A stretch of DNA of 10,414 nucleotides, taken from assembly GCA_027623615.1 (NCBI GenBank), contig JAQBVH010000052.1, positions 1 through 10,414 on the forward strand. The letters are read 5' to 3'. This document shows positions 1 to 7,518 of the stretch, piece by piece; the first letter of the stretch is position 1; each line of letters starts with the position of its first letter. Below the pieces are notes generated by a model. The model was not told the DNA's origin. It ran no database searches and worked only from the letters and a program-made list of their open reading frames with translations. This DNA comes from Planctomycetota bacterium. GTDB taxonomy: Bacteria; Planctomycetota; UBA1135; GCA-002686595. Both the position numbers and the translations under genes were made by a program.

Positions 1-1273
1 GCGGGTTCAGGTCACCCTGTCCAACGCTCTCGAGCACTGCCGTCGTCCGCACGAGCGGCTCCGAGACTGCCCGGGCGAAGAAGGTGCCAATGAACACGAT
101 CACCAGCCCCGCGGCCAGCCCCATCCCGATGGTCCAGGTCATCAATGACTCCTGGAAGGCCCGGGCCTCGCTCGCGATCGCGTGCACCGCAGTCATGGCT
201 TCCTCCTCGCCGATCTCGGTCACCATCGCCCAGCGCGTGCCGAGGATGTCGACCGGGCGCCAGGCCGAGACCACGGAGTCGCCGTCGTAGTTCGCGGCCA
301 TCCCCGAGCCTGTCCCACCTTCGAGCGCCTCCAAGGCTGGATCGCTCGCGCAGCGGCCAGTGGCCGGGTGGCGGAACGATGCGATCCCGGAGCGGCGCTC
401 GGGATCCTGATGGGAGTCCGAGCGCATGAGATGGTCGGGGCCGACCATGTAGCTGTCGCCCGAAGCTCCCAGGCCAGCCGTCTCCCTCATCACCGCGGAG
501 ATCGTGTCCAGCGGCATCTGAAAGATCGCGACCCCCAGCTTCTCGTCGCCGTCGAAGATGGGTGAGGCGATGAAGCTCGCCGGAGCCTCGTAGGACGGCG
601 TGTACTGCTCGAAATCCACGAACGCGTAGGTGTCACCCGCGGGGAGCTGGTTGGCTGCCTTGAACGCCCGCCCGAAGTTTGTGTTGGCGTAGGGACCGTC
701 GATCAGGGAGCTCGAGTAGTCCAGCTCCTTAAAGACCGAGTAGACGATGTCTCCCGTCTCGGGGTGGCAGAGGAAGATGTCGTAGTAGCCGAACTTCTGC
801 AGGTAGCTGCGGATCGGCGGGTGGACCTCGGCGTGCAACGCCGAGTAGTCGGTCTCGTCGTCAGCGCCGTCCAGCCCATCCTTCGCGCCCAGGGGCAGCG
901 GGTTGTCACGGATGTAGGCGTGCTGGAGAGCGATCGAGTCGTCGTCGAGGGGCATGAGGTAGCCCGCGGCTGCGGGGTCCCGACCGGTGTTCTTGTCGCG
1001 ATACTCGTCGGAGAACTCGCCCGTGTAGTAGGTGCGCAGCGCAGCGCGCTGCGTGTCGATGTCGTCCTGGGTCAGACCACGCTGCTCGCGATACCTGTCG
1101 AAGTGCCCCGGGAAGGCGCGCATGGCGTCGACGACCATGCGGTCCTCGGAGAAGGTCAGGATCTGATCCCGGATCGACTGGTACATCTCGATGCGCGCCG
1201 CCTTGGAGTCTCGCAGTGCGGCCATCTGGGCGTTGGACTGGTGGGCCAGCGCCTTCGCCGAGTTGGCGGACAA
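1..1273 (-). CDS. dCache-HAMP transmembrane sensor / chemoreceptor, 3' end beyond the window and 5' end apparently truncated
   Basis: The minus strand reads openly to the window edge and encodes an extracytoplasmic sensor. It begins with an amphipathic helix (SNAQMAALRDSKAARIEMYQ), then a double Cache domain ending with the family-typical pieces ASGDSYMVGPDHLMRSDSH and DGDSVVSAWRPVDILG. One transmembrane helix follows at about 142-73, then the start of a HAMP linker (SEPLVRTTAVLES). This architecture is shared by methyl-accepting chemotaxis proteins, sensor kinases and cyclases; the output domain lies outside the window, so its type is unknown. Relatives normally carry a first transmembrane helix immediately before the amphipathic helix. 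Here none exists in any of the three minus frames. The frame extends back into the sulfatase gene without an ATG or good ribosome-binding site. Possible starts are TTG at 1345, TTG at 1273 or ATG at 1225; I list 1273 because recognisable similarity begins there. It is either a truncated pseudogene or a protein with an unusual N-terminus. Confidence 0.8.
   Translation of the reverse strand, partial: MSANSAKALAHQSNAQMAALRDSKAARIEMYQSIRDQILTFSEDRMVVDAMRAFPGHFDRYREQRGLTQDDIDTQRAALRTYYTGEFSDEYRDKNTGRDPAAAGYLMPLDDDSIALQHAYIRDNPLPLGAKDGLDGADDETDYSALHAEVHPPIRSYLQKFGYYDIFLCHPETGDIVYSVFKELDYSSSLIDGPYANTNFGRAFKAANQLPAGDTYAFVDFEQYTPSYEAPASFIASPIFDGDEKLGVAIFQMPLDTISAVMRETAGLGASGDSYMVGPDHLMRSDSHQDPERRSGIASFRHPATGRCASDPALEALEGGTGSGMAANYDGDSVVSAWRPVDILGTRWAMVTEIGEEEAMTAVHAIASEARAFQESLMTWTIGMGLAAGLVIVFIGTFFARAVSEPLVRTTAVLESVGQGDLNP
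73..142 (-). other. Second transmembrane helix and start of HAMP linker of the Cache sensor
   Basis: The translation here is a continuous hydrophobic stretch (TWTIGMGLAAGLVIVFIGTF) followed by Phe-Ala-Arg and the HAMP-like SEPLVRTTAVLESVGQGDLN. It separates the periplasmic Cache domain from the cytoplasmic part, which lies beyond position 1. With the first helix missing, this is the only membrane anchor visible. Confidence 0.8.
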
Positions 1274-1345
1274 CCGGGATTGGGCGGTCGATTCCCAGCG
1301 CGGGCTCCAACCCTGACCAGGGTGGCCGGTTTCAACCCACCCCAA
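1274..1345 (-). mobile_element. Possible IS21-like terminal repeat remnant between the sulfatase and sensor genes
   Basis: The minus strand carries GGGTTGAAACCGGCCACCCT directly followed by GGTCA, then a degenerate second unit starting GGGTTGGAGCCCG. From memory, the core AACCGGCCACCCTGGTCAG resembles the multiple short repeats that end many IS21-family elements, where the transposase binds. No transposase (istA) or helper (istB) is present. The segment ends within a few bases of where similarity to Cache receptors begins, so a remnant end left after deletion or recombination is a reasonable reading. A simple non-coding spacer is the alternative; I could not search a database. Confidence 0.3.
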
Positions 1346-1386
1346 GAGTTGGCTGCCCGCCGAGGGTTCTCGGCCTCCGTGCCGCC

Positions 1387-2811
1387 TCAGTCCTCGAGCT
1401 CGAGGTCGTTGTCGCGGACGGCAAGGAGCTTGGCCTCGAGCGCGGCCGCGAACCGGCTCCGGGTCTCCGCGTGCTCCGGCGCCCCCACCAGGTTCGTGAG
1501 CTGGCGCGGGTCCGCGCGCATGTCGAAGAGCTCCGCGCCCTGCTGGCCTTGTTCACCGTACTGGATGTAGGCCCAGTCCTGCTCGCGGAGCAGGTACCCC
1601 TTGCCGTTGACCGAGAACGCCGCCTCGCGAACAGTGAGCTCCGGGTCGTCGAGCAGCGCCGAGACATCCTCGCCCTGGAGCCGCTGCGGCACGTCGAGGC
1701 CGCACAGGCGCGCCGTGCTCGGGTAGAGGTCGAGCAGCTCGACGAGGGAGTGGCACACGGCCGGCTGCTTCCCGGGAACGCAAACGATCAGCGGCACCCG
1801 CGCCGACTCGTCGTGCAGGCTCACCTTGGCCCAGAAGTCGTGCTCACCGAGGTGGTAGCCATGGTCGGAGGTGAAGATCACGATCGTCCGGTCCCGCACC
1901 CCGGAGCGGTCGAGGGCGTCCAGCACCTTGCCCACCTGTCGGTCCATGTAGACCACGCTCGCGTAGTAGCCGGACACCGCGCGCCGCTGCTGGCGCAGGT
2001 CCATCTGCATGTTCACGCTGGTCTTGTAGTTGATGCCGGCCTCGGGGATGTCGGCCCAGTCGCCGGACACCTTTTCAGGCAGCACCATCTCGTCTGGAGG
2101 GAAAGCGGCGAAGTCTGCCTTCGGCGCGACGAACGGCACGTGCGGTCGCACGAAGCCCACGGCCAGGAAGAAGGTCTCGTCCTTCAGCTCGTCGATCAGC
2201 TCGACGGCCTTGGCCGCGGCGCGCCCGTCGGAGTGCGCCAGGTCGTCACCCTCGGCCTCGACCACCACGAAGGTGTTGCCGCCGACCACGGGGCGCTTGC
2301 CGTCGGGGTTGCCCTCGAGGGTCTCCCCCACGCCCGGCGCCCTCCACTCCGGTCCCTGGCAGTTGAACTTCTGGGACCACGAGCGCGGATCGTCCTCTCC
2401 ATCCGAGCCCTCCTCGATCCCTCCCGGCACGCCCATGTGATAGATCTTCGAGACACGCGCCGTGTGGTAGCCCGCGTCCTTGAAGTGCTCGGGCCAGGTC
2501 GCGCGGTCGCCGATCATCGGCCGCGGCGTCTTGTAGCCGAGCATCCGGATCGCGTGCGGGTAGTAGCCCGAGAGCAGCGACGCTCGCGACGGACCGCAGT
2601 AGGTGCCCTGGCAGTACGCCCGGGTGAAGCGCGTCCCCCGCGCGGCCAGCCCGTCGATGCTGGGCGTCTGGCAGACCTCGTTGCCGTAGCAGGACAGGGC
2701 CGTGTCCGTCAGGTCGTCCGCGATCAGGAAGAGGATGTTGTAGGGGCGCTCGACCTCTTGGGCGAGCGAGGCGCAGGAGCAGAGCAGGAGGAGCACGGCG
2801 CGCAGGAACAT
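1387..2811 (-). CDS. Secreted Cys-type sulfatase, iduronate-2-sulfatase-like
   Basis: This gene encodes an arylsulfatase-superfamily hydrolase of 474 residues, which cleaves sulfate esters, probably on sulfated polysaccharides. A signal peptide occupies about residues 1-18 (hydrophobic LLLL core, cleavage likely after ASLA), placing the enzyme in the periplasm or outside the cell. Metal-binding Asp32-Asp33 lie in NILFLIADD. The signature CGPSRASLLSG starts at Cys72, the residue converted to formylglycine by a maturation enzyme not seen in this window. Also visible are SKIYH (Lys122, His125), RPHVPF (His224), SDHGYHLGEH (Asp316-His317) and Lys329 in FWAKVSLHDESARVP. The RPHVPF and SDHGYHLGEH forms fit iduronate-2-sulfatase-like enzymes; the true substrate is unknown. 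Length and all key residues look complete. The ATG at 2811 gives the signal peptide; no strong ribosome-binding site is visible. The epimerase gene ends 34 nt upstream. Confidence 0.95.
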   Translation of the reverse strand: MFLRAVLLLLCSCASLAQEVERPYNILFLIADDLTDTALSCYGNEVCQTPSIDGLAARGTRFTRAYCQGTYCGPSRASLLSGYYPHAIRMLGYKTPRPMIGDRATWPEHFKDAGYHTARVSKIYHMGVPGGIEEGSDGEDDPRSWSQKFNCQGPEWRAPGVGETLEGNPDGKRPVVGGNTFVVVEAEGDDLAHSDGRAAAKAVELIDELKDETFFLAVGFVRPHVPFVAPKADFAAFPPDEMVLPEKVSGDWADIPEAGINYKTSVNMQMDLRQQRRAVSGYYASVVYMDRQVGKVLDALDRSGVRDRTIVIFTSDHGYHLGEHDFWAKVSLHDESARVPLIVCVPGKQPAVCHSLVELLDLYPSTARLCGLDVPQRLQGEDVSALLDDPELTVREAAFSVNGKGYLLREQDWAYIQYGEQGQQGAELFDMRADPRQLTNLVGAPEHAETRSRFAAALEAKLLAVRDNDLELED

Positions 2812-2845
2812 GCTCGCATGCTACGCACTGCGGGCCGCCCTGGCC

Positions 2846-3826
2846 TCATCCGGGATACCAGACCTTGCGCGGGTCGTGCGCTGGGCGCACGTAGTCGTAG
2901 GCCTCGTCGATCAAGCGCGCCAGGTCGTACTGGGGACGCCAACCAAGCAGGAACTTGGCCTTGGCGTTGTCGAGCCAGGTGCTCGCGAAGGGCGCTTCGA
3001 TCCGGACCGCGGCCAGCCCCCGGGTGCGCTCGAGGTGTGCAGCGACCGCGCCGTAGTCGACGGGCTCGTCCATGCAGACGTTCAAGGTCTCCCCCGAGGC
3101 CTGCGGGTGCTCGAGCGCGATCAGGACGGCATCGATCAGGTCGCACACGTGCACGAAGTTGCGCTGGATCGGTTGCCCGTGCACATCGACCATCAGCGGC
3201 ACGGTCCCGTCCTGCGCGTAGCGCGCGGCGTCGGCAGCGGACACGAGCTCACTCCAGCGCGGACCTCCGAAGACGTCGTCCCCGAAGCTGAGGCTGAAGC
3301 GGAAGTCGTCCTTCTCCATGATCCACGGCGCGCGCAGGCAGCAGACGTCGAGGCCGTACTGGATGCGGTACTGCTCGAGCATGACCTCCTCGAGCACCTT
3401 GGAGAGGGCGTAGCAGCCGGGATAGGCGCTGTGCGGCTGGGCCTCGGTGACCGGCAGCGGGTGTGGATAGAAGCAGTGCCCCACGGCCGCGTCGCCGCCC
3501 ACGAGCAGGAAGCGCTCGAGGGTCTGCGACGCGCGCGCCTCCTCGAGGAGCCAGAACATGCCCTTCACGGCCACGTCCATGACGTCCTCGGGCGTCTCCT
3601 TGCACGTCGCCAGGTGCAGCACGTGGGTCACGCCCTGCATGGCCGAACGGCAGACCTCCCGGTCCGCGATCGAGCCGCGCACGACCTCGACGCGCCGCGA
3701 CTCCTCCACCACGCGCTTGTGGCACAGGGCTCGCACGCGCGCGTGCCCGTACGTGTCCGAGCCCAGGAGCCGCTCGAGGAAGGCCTGGCCGACCTTGCCG
3801 GTGGCGCCGGTGACTAGGATCAACAT
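2846..3826 (-). CDS. NAD(P)-dependent epimerase/dehydratase, extended short-chain dehydrogenase family
   Basis: The 326-residue product is a cytoplasmic extended-SDR protein. Its N-terminal Rossmann fold has the dinucleotide motif TGATGKVG (Gly7, Gly10, Gly13). The catalytic YxxxK appears as YALSK (Tyr139, Lys143), preceded by the typical AYPGC segment. The C-terminal half has the RNFVHVCDLIDAV and GETLNV motifs seen in nucleotide-sugar epimerases, and a late LGWRPQYDL motif. Such enzymes usually act on nucleotide-linked sugars, but the exact reaction cannot be read from sequence. The catalytic Ser/Thr normally found in an SS-x-VYG-like motif is replaced here by LLVGGDAAVG (about residues 107-116), so chemistry may be altered or the alignment may shift. 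The ATG at 3826 is well placed for the glycine motif but has no clear ribosome-binding site. It lies 48 nt after the His-rich lipoprotein gene and 34 nt before the sulfatase gene, so co-transcription is plausible. Confidence 0.92.
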   Translation of the reverse strand: MLILVTGATGKVGQAFLERLLGSDTYGHARVRALCHKRVVEESRRVEVVRGSIADREVCRSAMQGVTHVLHLATCKETPEDVMDVAVKGMFWLLEEARASQTLERFLLVGGDAAVGHCFYPHPLPVTEAQPHSAYPGCYALSKVLEEVMLEQYRIQYGLDVCCLRAPWIMEKDDFRFSLSFGDDVFGGPRWSELVSAADAARYAQDGTVPLMVDVHGQPIQRNFVHVCDLIDAVLIALEHPQASGETLNVCMDEPVDYGAVAAHLERTRGLAAVRIEAPFASTWLDNAKAKFLLGWRPQYDLARLIDEAYDYVRPAHDPRKVWYPG

Positions 3827-3874
3827 GACGTCGGGCGAGGATGCCCTGAATCGCGGCCCTGGCGGTTGCGTTGG

Positions 3875-4354
3875 CTACTCGAGCAGCGGCTTCACCGACC
3901 CGACGACCTTGCTGCCGTCCGGCTTCTCGACCTCGACCCACCACATCACGTCAGCCGGCAACGGGTCCGGCGCCTCGGCGTGGATGTCGTAGTCGTCGTG
4001 GGATGCCGCGTACTCGCCCAGCCCCACCAGGGAGGCGCCGCGGTCCTTGGTGCCGATCCAGGCGCGCACGGTGGACTTGCCGCCGTCACCGCCCTTGATC
4101 TTGACCACCAGGTGACCCTCGCCGCCGGCCACGACCGCGCCGTGACCCTGGGCGAACTCACAGGTCAGGTCGCCGACAGCGGCCGTCCCGAGGCTGACCT
4201 CTTCACCATGCTCGTGGGCGTCCTCGCCCTCGCCCGCGTGTTCGTGGCCGTTCGGTCCGTGGTCGTGACCATGACCGGCGTCCCCGCAGGCGGGCGAGAA
4301 CAGGAGCGGGAGGCTGACGAGGAGGTGACGGGTCGGGGGCAGGTTCAGGTTCAT
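3875..4354 (-). CDS. Small His-rich periplasmic lipoprotein of the metal-efflux operon
   Basis: This 159-residue protein has a hydrophobic N-terminus (LLVSLPLLFSPAC) ending in a lipobox-like SPAC, with the lipidated residue predicted as Cys23. A histidine- and acid-rich linker follows at residues 28-49 (GHGHDHGPNGHEH then DAHEH; seven His), which looks suited to binding Zn, Cu, Co or Ni. The remaining roughly 100 residues form a compact, probably beta-rich domain (TVRAWIGTKDRG, LGEYAASHDDYDIHAEAPDP, MWWVEVEKPDGSKVVGSVK). I do not recognise a named family. Its start is 14 nt after the RND pump stop, so it is almost certainly in the same operon. A role as a periplasmic metal chaperone, buffer or sensor for the pump is inferred from position and composition only. 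The lipobox has Pro at -2, so a soluble secreted form is possible. Upstream AAGAG, 8 nt from ATG, is a weak ribosome-binding site. Confidence 0.85.
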   Translation of the reverse strand: MNLNLPPTRHLLVSLPLLFSPACGDAGHGHDHGPNGHEHAGEGEDAHEHGEEVSLGTAAVGDLTCEFAQGHGAVVAGGEGHLVVKIKGGDGGKSTVRAWIGTKDRGASLVGLGEYAASHDDYDIHAEAPDPLPADVMWWVEVEKPDGSKVVGSVKPLLE

Positions 4355-4368
4355 CGTGAAAGCTCTTG

Positions 4369-7300
4369 TTATTTAGCGCGCTCGAGCCGGTGTAGCATCG
4401 CATACCCGGCGGGCACGAGCACGAGGTTCAGGAAGGTGGAGGTGAGCAGCCCGCCCAGGATGACCACGGAGAGCGGGCTGAGGATCTCGTTGCCCGGCTC
4501 GTCGCCGCGCATGACGATCGGAACCAGGGCCAGGGCGGCCGTGAGGGCGGTCATCAGGATCGGCACCAGGCGCTCCTGGGAGCCGCGCACGATCGCTTCG
4601 CGCATGCCGCAGCCCTCGACCTCGGAGAGGTGGCGATAGTGGTTCACCAGCAGGATCCCGTTGCGCACGGCGATCCCGAACAGGGTGATGAAGCCCACCA
4701 GGCTCGAGATCGAGAGCACGGGGGCGACATACTCGCCGCCGCCGAAGACCGCGGTCACGTTCGACGCGACATCGCCGGCCGTAAGGAACACGGCGAGGAT
4801 GCCGCCGATCAGCGCCAGGGGCAGGTTGATCAGTACGAGCAGCGCGACCGACAGGGAACCAGTGGCCACCTGGAGCAGCACGATCAGACCGATCAGCACC
4901 AGCCCGCCGAGGACCAGGATCGAGCGCATCGCCGAGCGCTGCGCCTCGAACTGCCCGCCGTAGTGCACGCGGTACCCGGCGCGCGCGACGATCGGATCGA
5001 CCAGGCGCTGTACCTCACCCACCAGGTGCCCGAGGTTCGCGCCCGGCGCGACATTGAGGGAGACGACCGCCTTGCGCTGGGAGTTCTCCCTGGCGATCAG
5101 GTTGGAGGCGAGCTCGGGCCCGAGGTCGGCCACCTCGTGCAAGCGCGCGTAGGCGCCGCTCGCTCCTCGCAGGACCAGCCGCTCGAGGTCCTCGACCGAG
5201 TCGCGTTCCTCGTCTGCCAGGCGCACGGTCAAGGCGTAGCGCCGCGGGCCGTCGTGCACCTCCGCCACGGTCGAGCCGTGGACCGCGTCGCGCACCTGGC
5301 GGCCGGCGGCGAGCGGCGTCAGGCCATGGGCCGCGAGGTCCTGGGCCCGGTACTCGATCGGGAGGGACTGGATGCGCACCTCACGGTTGGCGGTCACCTC
5401 CCGCGCGCCGGCCAGACCGGACAGGGCACTCTCAACCTCCTTGGCGAGCCCGCGCAGGGTCGTCAGGTCCTCGCCGTAGATGCTGATCGCGATCGCCGCC
5501 GGCGTACCCGACAGGATGTGGCTCAGCCGGTGCTCGATCGGCTGACCGATGTTGGTCGTGATCCCCGGCACCTGAGCGAGGATGTCCGTGACCTGGGCGC
5601 GCACGTCGTCGCGCCGAAAGCCGGGCAGGATCGTGACCTCGATCTCCGAGTTGCTGACGGGCTCGGCGTGCTCGTCCCGTTCGGCGCGACCGGTGCGCCG
5701 CGTGACGCTGCGCACCCCGTCCAGCGCGAGCAAGCGCCGCTCGATGGCGGCCGCCATGCGGTCGCTGGCCGCCAGCGACGTCCCCGGGGGCGCGAACACG
5801 CCGACCGTGAAGGTGCCCTCGGTGAACTCGGGCAGGAACGAGGTGCCGAAGGTCGAGCCGAGCCACAGGGCCAGACCGGTCGCGCCAAGGCTCCCGACCA
5901 GGATCAGACCCCGAATGCGCAGCGCCAGGCCCAGGATCGGGCCGTAGACCCGGCGCAAGCCGCGGACGAGGATGCCCTCGCGTGTGTCCCCGTGGGCGTC
6001 ACGCAGCACGAGCCGGCACAGGGCCGGAGTGAGCGTCAGCGCCACGGCGAGCGAGGCGACGAGGGACACGAGGAAGGCGATCCCGAGCGGGCGGAAGAAG
6101 CGGCCCTCGAGACCCTCGAGGAAGAGCAGGGGCATGAACACGAGGGCGATGATCGCCGTGGCCACCACCATCGCCGGGCGGATCTCGTTCGAGGCCGTGA
6201 AGACCACCCCTACCCGGCTGCGGCGCTGCTCCGGTGGGAGCTTGGCGTTCTCGCGCAGGCGCCGGTGCACGTTCTCCACGTCGATGATCGCGTCGTCGAC
6301 CAGGCTCCCGACGGCGATCGCGAGGCCGCCCAGGGTCATCACGTTGATGGTCTCCCCGAGCATCTCGAGCGCGAGCAGGCCGGCCGCGAGGGACAGCGGC
6401 AAGGCAGTCAAGGTCACGACCGTCGTGCGCCAGTCGAGCAGGAAGAGAATCAGGAGCACGAGCACGATCAACGCCGCGTCGCGCAGGGCCTCGACGACCC
6501 CGTGGATGGAGCGATCGATGAAGTCGGCCTGACGGAACACCTGCCGGTTGAGGGCCATCCCCACGGGCAGGTTCGGCTCGACGGTGTCGAGCAGCGCGTC
6601 GACCATCTCGGTCAGCGCGAGGGTGTTGGTCCCCGGCGCCTTCTGCACCGTGAGCACCACCGCCGGGTGACCACCATCGGCCGCGGTGCCGCGACGGGGT
6701 GCCGCCGCGAAGCGCACGTCGGCCACCATGCCGATCGTCACCGCGGAGCCGCCTTCGTTGTGCACGGTCGTGCCGGCGATGTCCGCGACGCTGCGTACGC
6801 GACCGCTCTGGCGCAGGGGAATCTCGAGGCTGGTCACGTCCGCCAGGTAGCCCGCGCTCTGGCTGCTGTGGGACGCCCCAGCGGCTTCCGCCACGTCCTG
6901 GATGGTGAGTCCGTACAGCTGCAAGAGCTCCTGGTCCACCAGCACCTGGTACTCGGGCAGCTCGCCACCGATGACTGCGATTTGCGAGATGCCGGGGATC
7001 GACATCAGCCGGTTGCGCAGGTCGAACTCGGCGTAGCTGCGCAGCTCCAGGGCCGACGCCAGGCCATCCGGGGACGACAGGGCGAGCAGCATGATCTCGC
7101 CCGTGATCGAGCTGATCGGGGTCATCTCCGCGTGGGTGCCCAGCGGGAGGTCCTCGCGCACGGCGTTGAGCCGCTCGGAGACCAGCTGCCGCGCGCGGTA
7201 GATGTCGAAGCCCCAGTGGAACTCGACGTAGGCGATCGACAGGCCGATCGCGCTCGAGGAGCGCACGCGACGCACCCCGGGAATGCCGTTGACCCCGGAC

Positions 7301-7509
7301 TCCAGGGGCAGGGTGACGTACTGCTCGACCTCGTCGGCGGCCAGGCCTGGCGCCTCGGTCATCACGACCACGGTCGGCGCGTTGAGCTCGGGGAACACGT
7401 CGACCGTCGCGGACGGCAGGCGGTAGACGGCCAGAGCCACCACCCCGGCAGCGAGGGCGACGACCATCCACGCGTGGTCGATCGAGTAGCGGATGAGGGC
7501 TTTGAGCAC
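4369..7509 (-). CDS. Heavy-metal efflux RND transporter, CusA/CzcA family
   Basis: The inner-membrane proton/metal antiporter (1046 residues, normal family length) drives metal export through the adaptor and outer-membrane channel encoded upstream. Visible parts: transmembrane helix 1 at about 10-30; the porter segment with DVFPELNAPTVVV; helices 2-6 at about 335-500; a second porter region at about 555-855; helices 8-12 at about 860-1035. Helix 4 reads GSLVDDAIIDVEN, with Asp405, Asp406, Asp410 and Glu412 in the proton-relay region typical of HME-RND pumps. The porter segment IEHRLSHILSGTPA has His660 and His664 near a position where CusA uses a binding Met, so substrate cannot be assigned to Cu/Ag over Zn/Co/Cd. 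The start is GTG at 7509: a longer frame back to 7671 only overlaps the adaptor gene, while GAGGA lies 4 nt upstream, overlapping the adaptor stop. A roughly 20-residue extra loop sits between helices 9 and 10. Confidence 0.96.
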   Translation of the reverse strand: MLKALIRYSIDHAWMVVALAAGVVALAVYRLPSATVDVFPELNAPTVVVMTEAPGLAADEVEQYVTLPLESGVNGIPGVRRVRSSSAIGLSIAYVEFHWGFDIYRARQLVSERLNAVREDLPLGTHAEMTPISSITGEIMLLALSSPDGLASALELRSYAEFDLRNRLMSIPGISQIAVIGGELPEYQVLVDQELLQLYGLTIQDVAEAAGASHSSQSAGYLADVTSLEIPLRQSGRVRSVADIAGTTVHNEGGSAVTIGMVADVRFAAAPRRGTAADGGHPAVVLTVQKAPGTNTLALTEMVDALLDTVEPNLPVGMALNRQVFRQADFIDRSIHGVVEALRDAALIVLVLLILFLLDWRTTVVTLTALPLSLAAGLLALEMLGETINVMTLGGLAIAVGSLVDDAIIDVENVHRRLRENAKLPPEQRRSRVGVVFTASNEIRPAMVVATAIIALVFMPLLFLEGLEGRFFRPLGIAFLVSLVASLAVALTLTPALCRLVLRDAHGDTREGILVRGLRRVYGPILGLALRIRGLILVGSLGATGLALWLGSTFGTSFLPEFTEGTFTVGVFAPPGTSLAASDRMAAAIERRLLALDGVRSVTRRTGRAERDEHAEPVSNSEIEVTILPGFRRDDVRAQVTDILAQVPGITTNIGQPIEHRLSHILSGTPAAIAISIYGEDLTTLRGLAKEVESALSGLAGAREVTANREVRIQSLPIEYRAQDLAAHGLTPLAAGRQVRDAVHGSTVAEVHDGPRRYALTVRLADEERDSVEDLERLVLRGASGAYARLHEVADLGPELASNLIARENSQRKAVVSLNVAPGANLGHLVGEVQRLVDPIVARAGYRVHYGGQFEAQRSAMRSILVLGGLVLIGLIVLLQVATGSLSVALLVLINLPLALIGGILAVFLTAGDVASNVTAVFGGGEYVAPVLSISSLVGFITLFGIAVRNGILLVNHYRHLSEVEGCGMREAIVRGSQERLVPILMTALTAALALVPIVMRGDEPGNEILSPLSVVILGGLLTSTFLNLVLVPAGYAMLHRLERAK

Positions 7510-7518
7510 GGTGTCCTC
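7507..7518 (-). promoter_or_regulatory. Ribosome-binding site fixing the GTG start of the RND pump
   Basis: GAGGA (7518-7514) overlaps the adaptor's stop codon and sits 4 nt before GTG (7509-7507). The protein then begins LKALIRYSIDHAW, the expected short N-terminus before transmembrane helix 1. This decides the start against the long upstream extension. Confidence 0.7.

Noticed and set aside
1391..1405. 14-bp palindrome CCTCGAGCTCGAGG at the sulfatase 3' end, as terminator
   Set aside because: It is explained by the repeated Leu-Glu codons (LELED), can make only a 5-bp stem, and has no T-tract after it.
1216..3291. 691-codon open frame on the plus strand, and a similar one at 8788-10392
   Set aside because: They lie opposite the sulfatase/epimerase and channel genes, with His/Val/Arg/Gly-biased composition and no recognisable motif. 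The minus-strand genes have full families and catalytic residues.
3827..3874. Possible terminator or promoter between the lipoprotein and epimerase genes
   Set aside because: Repeated CAGGGC motifs are in direct, not inverted, orientation; no hairpin or promoter pair could be supported.
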